Shown here piece by piece: positions 1 to 5,139 of a stretch of 5,235 bases of DNA. How positions within the stretch are numbered: the stretch's first letter is position 1; every line of letters begins with the position of its first letter. Source of the DNA: JAWLCQ01 sp041687095. Lineage in GTDB: Bacteria > Planctomycetota > Phycisphaerae > SM23-33. The stretch is from assembly GCA_041687095.1 (NCBI GenBank), contig JAWLCQ010000269.1, positions 1-5,235 of the forward strand, read 5' to 3'. The position numbers and the translations under genes were made by a program. The notes under the pieces are model-generated. The model had not been told where the DNA came from, did not search any database, and saw only the letters and a list, made by a program, of their open reading frames with translations.

Positions 1-3000
1 GCCTGCTTGCCGTCGTTGTTGAACGCCAGCGCCAGCACGCGCCCGGGGAGCTTCCAGTAGGACACGAGCACGTCGGGGTCGTCGCAGGTGATCTCGCGGT
101 TCCGCCAGAACGGCACGTAGACGAGGTCCGCGGCGTTGAGCCCCCACTCCAGGACGGGCTCGGGCGGGTAGCGGTGGTCCTGGCCGGTCCACGTGTCGAA
201 GAGCCTCTGGTAGTCCAGGAACCCGCGCTGCAGTTGGGCATGCTTCTCGCGGTCGGTCACCTTGATCAGGTGCATCCAGGAGATCTGGGCCCCGAAGTTC
301 TCGCTGACGGCCATCGCGCGCATGCGGCCGACGCGGAAGTGGTCCACCCAGTCGGCGGTGGTGGCGTCGGTGATCTCCGCCCACTCCCCGTCGAGGATGG
401 CGTCGACCCAGGGGACGGCGACGAGGGGGTAGGAGTTGGTGGCGTGCGTGATGAGCCCCCCGGGCAGGAGGCCCTCGTCGGCCATCAGGGCGCGGATGCG
501 CATCATGAGGGTCCGCTGGTGGAGCCCGTTGAAGGCGGGCTGCACGCGGCCGTCGTCGAGGCGGTAGGCCATGTCGTTGAGCAGCGTGTCCCAGTGGGTG
601 GTGTAGAAGATGTCCCAGTAGAGCGTCCGCAGCCCGCCCTCGCGGATGGCGCGGGAGAGCAGCCAGACGATCCAGTCGCGTTGGATGGGGGCGAGGGTGT
701 TGCGGCCCCACTCGGGGGCGAAGTAGCTGGTGACGGCGGTCCACGAACTATGGTAGCCGTACCCGGCGAGGGGGATGGAGGTGTGGACGTAGTCGCGCTG
801 GCGGGCCCAGGCGGGGTCGAAGGGCTGGATCTCGCGGACGCGGGCATCGGCGAGGGGCTTGTACTCGGCCCAGAGGGCGGACCACTCGTTGGGGTCGTGG
901 GAGGGCGGGTTGAGCCAGTTCCATCCGTCGATCTTAACCTTCTTGCCCTCGGCGTTGACGAACTCGCGGACCTTGTGCTTGCCGCTGAACGTCCCGTCCT
1001 CGCTGTGCAGCGCCATCCGCCAGCCCTTGGGGAGGGGCTTGAAGGGCGTGGCGTTGTAGCAGACCTGGATCGTGCGGGGGGCCGTAAGTTCGAAGGGCAC
1101 GGCGACGACGTGGTTGCGGAGGAGGACCTCGTCGCCCTGGCGGACGACGTCGTGGGCGGGGACGTCGTCGCTGGGGACCCAGCCGCGGTCGCTGTCGGCC
1201 CACCACAGGAAGCCCCGCTGCTCATTGCCCACCCACACGTCGGGGTAGAACGACCCCACGGTCATCATCGACCCGCCCTTGCCCGTTTCCAGCGTGGACC
1301 ACAGGACGCCCTGCTTCTCGGGGTCGAGCACCTTGCCCGTGTGCGACGCGAAGTTCCCGCCCGACCCGATGCAGGTGAGGCAGTCGGCCTCTTTGGGCGT
1401 GATCGGGAACTCGAGGCGGAGGGCGTCGAGCTTCACGGGCGCATCGCCCTGCGGGGCGTAGGTGAGGTCGACGATGCACAGCCCGTCCTGCTCGATCCTG
1501 CCGTTGGCCTTGAACGTCAGGCCCGCCCCCGCGGCCTCGCCGGTGAAGGAGATCCGCCAGTCGGTGGCGTCGGTGAAGGTCGGTTCGCCCTTCAGCGGGA
1601 TGACGTGCTCCTTCCCGCCGATGACGGCGACGATGCGGGCGGGCCCGGCGACGGGGGCGGACCAGGCCGTCACCTTCGCGGGCAGGCCGAGCGCGTTGAG
1701 CGCGTAGGTGCGCCCGATCGCGCTGACCTCGCTGCCCTTGCGGGTGAGGGCGGTGAAGGGGGGGATCAGCCGCTCGGTGTCCCCGATCCGGTTGCCCCAC
1801 CAGGGGGCGAAGGCCTTGGCCTCGTCGAGCTTCTTGAACTTGGCGGTGACGGGCCCGACGGCGGTCCCATCCTTGCGGAGCATGGTGGTGGTGATGGTGT
1901 ACTCGCCCGCGGGCAGCGTGGGGAAGTCGGTGAGCTTCTCGAAGTAGTACTGGTTGATGTCCGTGACGGTCCCGGCGGCGAGGTCCTGGTCGTCCCCGTC
2001 ACGGCGGACGGCGTAGCGGAGTTCCGTGATGGCGGCGGGGTCGGCGAAGTAGTAGGTGTCGGCCTGCAGGAGCAGGCGGTTGCGGACGGGGTTGAAGTTG
2101 GTGACCAGCGGGTAGGGGGCCTTGGGCGGGGCGTACTTCACCCACTTGTCCTCGTACCCGAGCGTGAAGTAGGCGTAGTAGCGGAAGAGTTCCTTCTCGC
2201 CCTGCGTGACGCGGTAGCTCACGCCCCCGATGTTCTCCCCGATGTCGCGGGGGAACTTCTCGTTGAGCGTCCAGACCTCGGTGGCCCCGGGGGCGATGGT
2301 CAGCTCCTTCTCCCGCTTCAGCAGGTCGACCTCCTCCTGGGTCTGCTGCTTGCGGCCCTTGTCGTCCTCGACGGTCTGGGGGGCGTACTCGGTGAAGTGC
2401 GCGAGGCAGTTCACGCTCACGGGCTGGTCGGTGGGGTTATGGACCTGGAACCGCACCGCCGCCACGCCGTCCTTGATCCCGGGCAGCTCGTCCATGGTCA
2501 CCTGGACGGCCGGGGCGTCCTTCGCGAGCGTTCCGAGGGGGAACCCGCTGGAGTCGAAGTACCCGCTGTTGATGGGGATGGCGGCCTGCATCCACCCGGG
2601 CAGGTGGTTGAACGCGAGCAGCCACCGCCACGCGTCGCCCGCCTGGTTGGGCCCGGTGAGCCCGAAGTCCTCGGTGGACATGACGACCTCGGCCTCCCAC
2701 CAGCGTCCGCCCAGGGGGGCGGTTCCGGGCTCGGTGAGGCGGTAGGCGCGTTGGAACTTCGGTTGCCAGTTGCGGATGAGCATTCCGACGGCGACGCGGG
2801 AGAGGTCCCCGTCGGCCATCATGGAGTTGAGGAAGAACTTGAAGGACTGCTTGGCCTGGCCCTGGGGGACGTTCTTGCCCATGGGCTCGATGTTGAACTC
2901 CAGCCCGGGGTCGAAGGCGTTGGCGGAGTTGGGGGTGCGGTTGGCGGCCCCGGGTTTCATGCCGGGCATGATCCAGGTGCGGCAGGCGAGGTAGATGGCG

Positions 3001-3266
3001 GAGTCGTCCCAGGCGAGGAAGAACGTGGTGGGGCGGAGGATCAGCAGGTTGCCCCCGGGGTTCTGCTGGGTGGGTCCGCTGATGGCCATCGCCTGCTTCC
3101 ACTCCTCGGGATCGATGGTCCCGTCGATGGTGGGGGGCGCGGTCATGCGGGGGATGGCGAACGCGGGGACGCGCTCCGAGGGCAGCACGGGCGGGCGCGG
3201 TCCAGCCCAAACCACCCCCGCCGTCAGCAGCACCAGAAGGGACAGGCAGAGCAGGCGACGCAACAT
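1..3266 (-). CDS. Secreted multidomain glycoside-hydrolase-like protein (GH123-like/DUF6067 type), 3' end outside window
   Basis: The frame stays open from the ATG at 3266 to the window edge, giving 1088 complete codons and no stop. Residues 1-21 form a signal peptide: MLRR, a Leu-rich core, and a probable cut after VWA. There is no lipobox, so the protein should be exported and processed. Residues 45-56 (PTIDGTIDPEEW) are the usual opening of a CBM9/DOMON-like carbohydrate-binding domain, which probably runs to about 240. Beta-rich Ig-like stretches follow (about 247-480). At 489-530 there is a WWGN...IPPF...GRTYAL..LGLP pattern, and at 679-696 VGNEQRGFLWWADSDRGW. I associate both with large GH123-like/DUF6067 proteins of Planctomycetota and Armatimonadota. 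The C-terminal part (about 750-1088) looks like a TIM barrel, with YWDIF (D885), YRLDDGR (901-907) and LDGEW (E961) as candidate active-site segments. I cannot assign catalytic residues or the substrate. The family call is from recalled motifs; the coding call is firm. Confidence 0.82.
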   Translation of the reverse strand, partial: MLRRLLCLSLLVLLTAGVVWAGPRPPVLPSERVPAFAIPRMTAPPTIDGTIDPEEWKQAMAISGPTQQNPGGNLLILRPTTFFLAWDDSAIYLACRTWIMPGMKPGAANRTPNSANAFDPGLEFNIEPMGKNVPQGQAKQSFKFFLNSMMADGDLSRVAVGMLIRNWQPKFQRAYRLTEPGTAPLGGRWWEAEVVMSTEDFGLTGPNQAGDAWRWLLAFNHLPGWMQAAIPINSGYFDSSGFPLGTLAKDAPAVQVTMDELPGIKDGVAAVRFQVHNPTDQPVSVNCLAHFTEYAPQTVEDDKGRKQQTQEEVDLLKREKELTIAPGATEVWTLNEKFPRDIGENIGGVSYRVTQGEKELFRYYAYFTLGYEDKWVKYAPPKAPYPLVTNFNPVRNRLLLQADTYYFADPAAITELRYAVRRDGDDQDLAAGTVTDINQYYFEKLTDFPTLPAGEYTITTTMLRKDGTAVGPVTAKFKKLDEAKAFAPWWGNRIGDTERLIPPFTALTRKGSEVSAIGRTYALNALGLPAKVTAWSAPVAGPARIVAVIGGKEHVIPLKGEPTFTDATDWRISFTGEAAGAGLTFKANGRIEQDGLCIVDLTYAPQGDAPVKLDALRLEFPITPKEADCLTCIGSGGNFASHTGKVLDPEKQGVLWSTLETGKGGSMMTVGSFYPDVWVGNEQRGFLWWADSDRGWVPSDDVPAHDVVRQGDEVLLRNHVVAVPFELTAPRTIQVCYNATPFKPLPKGWRMALHSEDGTFSGKHKVREFVNAEGKKVKIDGWNWLNPPSHDPNEWSALWAEYKPLADARVREIQPFDPAWARQRDYVHTSIPLAGYGYHSSWTAVTSYFAPEWGRNTLAPIQRDWIVWLLSRAIREGGLRTLYWDIFYTTHWDTLLNDMAYRLDDGRVQPAFNGLHQRTLMMRIRALMADEGLLPGGLITHATNSYPLVAVPWVDAILDGEWAEITDATTADWVDHFRVGRMRAMAVSENFGAQISWMHLIKVTDREKHAQLQRGFLDYQRLFDTWTGQDHRYPPEPVLEWGLNAADLVYVPFWRNREITCDDPDVLVSYWKLPGRVLALAFNNDGKQ

Positions 3267-3272
3267 GGCGAT

Positions 3273-3279
3273 CTCCTTT
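3273..3279 (-). promoter_or_regulatory. Shine-Dalgarno site fixing the hydrolase start
   Basis: Read on the minus strand, AAAGGAG lies six bases before the ATG at 3266. This near-perfect anti-16S match, together with the signal peptide that begins exactly at this ATG, decides the start. Confidence 0.85.
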
Positions 3280-3322
3280 GCAACGATTCGGTTTCTCATC
3301 GACAGGTCTTGCGTGGAGACGT

Positions 3323-3352
3323 ACGATAGCACACGCCCGGGGGCGGGCACAA
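3323..3352 (-). promoter_or_regulatory. Weak sigma70-type promoter candidate for the hydrolase gene
   Basis: On the minus strand, TTGTGC (3352-3347) is followed after 18 bases by TATCGT (3328-3323), which lies about 56 bases before the start codon. The matches to TTGACA and TATAAT are only 3/6 and 4/6, so this is a suggestion based on position and spacing. The rest of 3267-3353 shows no other convincing signal. Confidence 0.25.
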
Positions 3353-3353
3353 C

Positions 3354-3513
3354 GGCCCGGGGGCATCGAACAGGGCGATCGCAAAGTCGCCGTCGTGGGT
3401 GCCACGGCTGTGCTGTTAACAGCCGTGCTCGTACGAGCGCGAGGCGGAACACGGGTTCTGCGAACCCGTGGCACCCGGCGAATTGAACTTCGCGATGGCC
3501 CTGGGGCATCGAA
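3354..3513. repeat. Direct-repeat-flanked imperfect inverted repeat enclosing the hairpin element
   Basis: A 17-base sequence occurs at 3354-3370 and again at 3497-3513 in the same orientation with one mismatch (GGCCCGGGGGCATCGAA versus GGCCCTGGGGCATCGAA). Just inside lies an imperfect inverted repeat: AGGGCGATCGCAAAGT at 3372-3387 against ACTTCGCGATGGCCCT at 3487-3502, with 14 of 16 positions complementary. Nested inside that is the compact repeat at 3397-3476. The order direct repeat, inverted repeat, core, inverted repeat, direct repeat resembles a small non-autonomous mobile element with a target duplication of at least 11 bases (GGGGCATCGAA). The right direct repeat overlaps the end of the inverted repeat by six bases, so the exact boundary is uncertain. 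The right copy lies just upstream of the ribosome binding site of the gene starting at 3530. Confidence 0.5.
3397..3476. repeat. REP/MITE-like structured repeat, copy 1 (80 bp, inverted ends, three internal palindromes)
   Basis: The ends are perfect 9-base inverted repeats, GGGTGCCAC (3397-3405) and GTGGCACCC (3468-3476). Inside are three palindromes: a 9-bp hairpin with a 7-base loop (CACGGCTGT 3403-3411 with ACAGCCGTG 3419-3427), a perfect 12-base palindrome GCTCGTACGAGC (3427-3438), and a 9-bp hairpin with a 3-base loop (CACGGGTTC 3450-3458 with GAACCCGTG 3462-3470). If GGGTGC pairs with GCACCC at the base, the whole can fold as a cloverleaf. The first 34 bases match 4456-4489 at 30 positions, so this belongs to a repeat family. 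There is no U-tract, so it is not a standard intrinsic terminator. It encodes nothing recognisable. Confidence 0.8.
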
Positions 3514-3529
3514 GAAAGGACGGAAGCGA

Positions 3530-3940
3530 ATGGAACCTCAGACCGCCGCCGAACAGACCGCCGCCGATCCCTCCTGGTTCTCGCAGCAGTGGGACCTGCT
3601 CTGGCCCTACGCGCCGGTGGTCATCGCCGGGGCGCTGGTGGGGCTGGCGGTGTTCCTGCTGGTCTGGCGGCCGCTGCGGAAGCTGATGGGCCTCAACGAG
3701 CGGCTGTGGAACGCCCAGGCCTTCTTCGGCCGGGCCATGCTCGTGACGTTCGTCCTGGGCGGGATGGCCCCCGTGATCGGGACCGCGCTGCCGGTGGAGC
3801 GCGGCGCGTCGTTCATGGAGTACGTCTGGGCGGTGGGGGGGCAGCTCCAGTACAGCGTCCTGTACGTCGCCCTGTTCCTGTTCGGGTACAGCATTCTGCT
3901 GGCGGTGCTGGCGGCGTCGCTGGGACGGTTCCGTGACTAA
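3530..3940 (+). CDS. Small three-helix membrane protein, function unknown
   Basis: The product has 136 residues. The ATG at 3530 follows AGGA (3517-3520) by nine bases. The frame is open further upstream to 3278, but that stretch runs through the repeat element and lacks coding character, so the later start is chosen. A polar, Gln/Ala-rich N-terminus (1-24) precedes three hydrophobic segments at about 27-46, 66-87 and 106-131. WRPLRKLMGLNERLW (46-60) forms a basic amphipathic cytoplasmic-type linker, and VERGASFMEY (89-98) lies between helices 2 and 3. No enzyme or transporter motif is seen, and I do not recognise the family. Codon use is typical of the window's core genes, with 129 of 136 codons ending in G or C. 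It overlaps the next gene by eight bases and is probably co-translated with it, so the two products may form one membrane complex (inference). Confidence 0.85.
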   Translation: MEPQTAAEQTAADPSWFSQQWDLLWPYAPVVIAGALVGLAVFLLVWRPLRKLMGLNERLWNAQAFFGRAMLVTFVLGGMAPVIGTALPVERGASFMEYVWAVGGQLQYSVLYVALFLFGYSILLAVLAASLGRFRD

Positions 3941-4442
3941 CGAGACGTACCTCGTCGTCTCCTACTTCGCCGCCGCCGGCGGAGGCGCAGTCCTGGCGGG
4001 GGGGACCGCGCTGGTGCTGCGGGGCCCGCTCCGCGAGGCGGTGGCCAACCTCCTCGCCCCCGTCGCCGCCCTCCTCCGCCGCGCCCTGCCCGCGTGGCTG
4101 GTGCTCGTCGCCCTCTTCGCCTTCCTGTCCGTGAGCTACATCGACTGCGAACACCCGACCTACGAGTCCGTCGTCGCCGATCGCGCCCACCTCGTCGCCA
4201 AGTCGCACGAGCAGGTGCGGAGCGTCCTGGGCCTGACGGCCGTGGGGGTGCTGGCGTACTCGCTGGCGCTGACGGTGGCGCTGATCCTCGCGCACCCGCG
4301 CCCGCCCGCGCCCTCGCCCCGCTCCCCCCGCCCCGACGAACTGATCCCCCTGGAACCGATCCTCCCCGAACCCGCCGCCGCCAACGGCCCCCCGCCCGAT
4401 CCCCGCAAGGTGCCGATGCTGGACGACCTGGAACTTCCCTGA
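3933..4442 (+). CDS. Small three-helix membrane protein with proline-rich tail, function unknown
   Basis: The product has 169 residues. The GTG start at 3933 lies inside the end of the preceding gene (GTGACTAA, eight-base overlap), which indicates translational coupling; a GGGACGG stretch just upstream is a plausible ribosome binding site. Hydrophobic segments lie at about 6-29, 53-70 and 98-120. Between helices 2 and 3 is a polar segment, SYIDCEHPTYESVVADRAHL (68-87), with one cysteine (C72), followed by KSHEQVRS; it may be exposed and functional. Residues 121-169 form a proline-rich acidic tail ending VPMLDDLELP, probably disordered and a possible interaction segment. The architecture parallels the upstream partner (three helices each), suggesting a paired membrane module. 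No known domain is recognised. The stop lies 13 bases before the repeat element that begins at 4456. Confidence 0.83.
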   Translation: MTNETYLVVSYFAAAGGGAVLAGGTALVLRGPLREAVANLLAPVAALLRRALPAWLVLVALFAFLSVSYIDCEHPTYESVVADRAHLVAKSHEQVRSVLGLTAVGVLAYSLALTVALILAHPRPPAPSPRSPRPDELIPLEPILPEPAAANGPPPDPRKVPMLDDLELP

Positions 4443-4455
4443 CCGGCTGCGCGTC

Positions 4456-4637
4456 GGGTGCCACGGCTGCGCCGTTTGCAGCCGTGCTCCTGCCAAGGCC
4501 ACGCATATCTTCTATGGCCGCGGATAGCTCACAACCCCCCGTTCCCCCGGAGCGAGCCCCGGGGGGGCGGGATGGGTGTCGAGGGCACAAGAGCGTTCAT
4601 GCCGCACACGGCTGCAAACGGCGCAGCCGTGGCACCC
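4456..4637. mobile_element. MITE/REP-like element, copy 2 (182 bp, perfect 31-bp terminal inverted repeats)
   Basis: Positions 4456-4486 and 4607-4637 are exact reverse complements over 31 bases. Each end is itself a hairpin: CACGGCTGC/GCAGCCGTG with 9-bp arms and a 7-base loop (GCCGTTT on the left, its complement on the right). Both ends terminate in GGGTGCC/GGCACCC, as in the repeat at 3397-3476. The 120-base interior (4487-4606) has no credible ORF. It includes a GC-only hairpin (4544-4565), so the element again has three internal hairpins within inverted ends. No clear target duplication flanks it. It lacks a transposase, so if mobile it would depend on an enzyme elsewhere (for example a REP-associated tyrosine transposase; inference). 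It fills most of the gap between the membrane-protein pair and hicBA. Confidence 0.75.
4544..4565. other. GC-only hairpin inside the 182-bp element
   Basis: CCCCCGG (4544-4550) pairs perfectly with CCGGGGG (4559-4565) around an eight-base loop, within a run of C then G bases at 4535-4570. It could slow polymerase, but it has no U-tract on either strand, so I do not call it a terminator. Confidence 0.5.
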
Positions 4638-4652
4638 GCCACGAGCTGTGGC
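4638..4652. promoter_or_regulatory. Palindrome upstream of hicB, possible operator
   Basis: GCCAC (4638-4642) and GTGGC (4648-4652) are inverted around GAGCT. The site abuts the right end of the repeat element and lies 19 bases before the -10 candidate, where an operator for toxin-antitoxin autoregulation could sit. The short arms make chance likely, and the encoded HicB shows no DNA-binding domain of its own. Confidence 0.2.
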
Positions 4653-4671
4653 TTGTCGGGAGGTTCGAGGA

Positions 4672-4677
4672 TATACT
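4672..4677 (+). promoter_or_regulatory. -10 box candidate for hicBA
   Basis: TATACT matches TATAAT at five of six positions in otherwise GC-rich DNA, 19 bases before the hicB ATG. No good -35 sits at 16-18 bases; TTGTCG (4653-4658) is only 13 bases away. Transcription would start near 4684, leaving a very short leader that still includes the GAGGTG ribosome binding site (4685-4690). Confidence 0.4.
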
Positions 4678-4696
4678 GGACTTCGAGGTGAGAGCG

Positions 4697-4912
4697 ATGG
4701 TTGCGAAACGAACGATGATGGCCGTGCTGCACAAGGAAGGCGATTTCTTCGTGGCCACCTGTCTCGAAACGGGTACCGTGAGCCAGGGACGAACGTTCGA
4801 CGAGGCTCTGCGGAATCTGCAGGAGGCCACCGAGCTTTACCTGGAAGAGTTTCCCGCAGAGTCTTCGGATCGTCCCATGGTGACGACGTTTGAGGTCGCC
4901 GTGAATGCCTAG
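4697..4912 (+). CDS. hicB: HicB-family antitoxin (short form)
   Basis: The product has 71 residues. The ATG at 4697 follows GAGGTG (4685-4690) by six bases; an in-frame GTG at 4688 lies within that site and is less likely. The sequence FFVATCLETGTVSQGRTFDE and then EALRNLQEATELYLEEFP is the characteristic beta-strand, SQGxTxxEALxNLxEAxELYLEE pattern of the HicB/UPF0150 partial RNase-H-like fold. Family members neutralise HicA by binding it and covering its active site. Unlike the longer HicB of Escherichia coli, there is no C-terminal helix-turn-helix or ribbon-helix-helix, so autorepression, if any, must work differently. The gene overlaps hicA by eight bases (ATGCCTAG), with the antitoxin first. 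Hand count gives 21 of 71 codons ending in A or T, far more than neighbouring core genes, which points to acquisition from elsewhere. Confidence 0.9.
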   Translation: MVAKRTMMAVLHKEGDFFVATCLETGTVSQGRTFDEALRNLQEATELYLEEFPAESSDRPMVTTFEVAVNA

Positions 4913-5129
4913 ATTCCCGCGGGTCTCCGGAGAGCAGGCGGTTCGGGTGATGGAGCGCCTTGGCTTTCGCAGAGTGAGGCAGCGAGGCAGCCACGTGATC
5001 ATGCGACGTGGCGATCGCGGATGTGCCATTCCGCTGCATGATGAACTGGCGATCGGAACGCTTCGTGGGGCACTTCGCCAGGCCCAAATCACTCCAGAAG
5101 AGTTTGTCGAAGCCTACGAGAACATGTAG
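4905..5129 (+). CDS. hicA: HicA-family mRNA interferase toxin
   Basis: The product has 74 residues, the normal size for this small dsRBD-like family. The order is VSGEQAVRVMERLGFRRVRQ (7-26), then GSHVIM with the conserved catalytic histidine H30, then the IPLHDELAIGTLRGALRQA segment (42-60) typical of HicA, and a short C-terminal helix (ITPEEFVEAY). HicA proteins cleave mRNA independently of the ribosome's own activity and are held inactive by HicB. All expected elements including the histidine are present, so it should be active. The ATG at 4905 lies inside the end of hicB, implying translational coupling so that antitoxin is made first. 28 of 74 codons end in A or T, the highest share of any gene here. 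The TAG stop is only ten bases from the next start codon. Confidence 0.92.
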   Translation: MPRFPRVSGEQAVRVMERLGFRRVRQRGSHVIMRRGDRGCAIPLHDELAIGTLRGALRQAQITPEEFVEAYENM

Positions 5130-5132
5130 AGG
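5128..5132 (+). promoter_or_regulatory. Ribosome binding site of the isomerase-like gene, overlapping the hicA stop
   Basis: AGAGG begins within the hicA TAG stop (5127-5129) and is seven bases before the ATG at 5140. The tight packing means ribosomes ending hicA translation sit on this site, so the two may be coupled. Confidence 0.6.
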
Positions 5133-5139
5133 TACGGCC

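Noticed and set aside
174..3329. A 1051-codon open frame on the plus strand opposite the hydrolase gene.
   Set aside because: It is exactly codon-aligned antisense to the hydrolase, so it would be interrupted only by sense TTA, CTA or TCA codons, which are rare where third positions are G/C. The translation is low-complexity Gly/Val/Glu/Asp-rich, while the minus frame has a ribosome binding site, signal peptide and family motifs.
3483..3511. TTGAAC at 3483-3488 as a -35 box for the gene at 3530.
   Set aside because: The -35 match is 4/6, but nothing resembling a -10 lies 16-18 bases downstream, so no promoter is called.
3278..3529. Upstream extension of the gene at 3530 to an ATG at 3278.
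   Set aside because: The extension runs through the palindromic repeat and the divergent promoter region, is Arg/Gly-rich with no coding character, and the ATG at 3530 has its own ribosome binding site.
4462..4486. Hairpin after the membrane-protein pair as an intrinsic terminator.
   Set aside because: The stem is strong, but no T-run follows on either strand, and the same hairpin recurs in inverted orientation and at another locus, which fits a repeat element better.
3397..4637. GGGTGCCACGG repeats as a CRISPR array.
   Set aside because: There are only a few copies in mixed orientation, with no regular spacing and no spacer-like units or cas genes.
4094..4696. Long plus-strand frame running into hicB.
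   Set aside because: It overlaps the membrane-protein gene out of frame and crosses the inverted-repeat element; its Arg/Pro-rich translation is a shadow. Only the hicB portion from 4697 is real.
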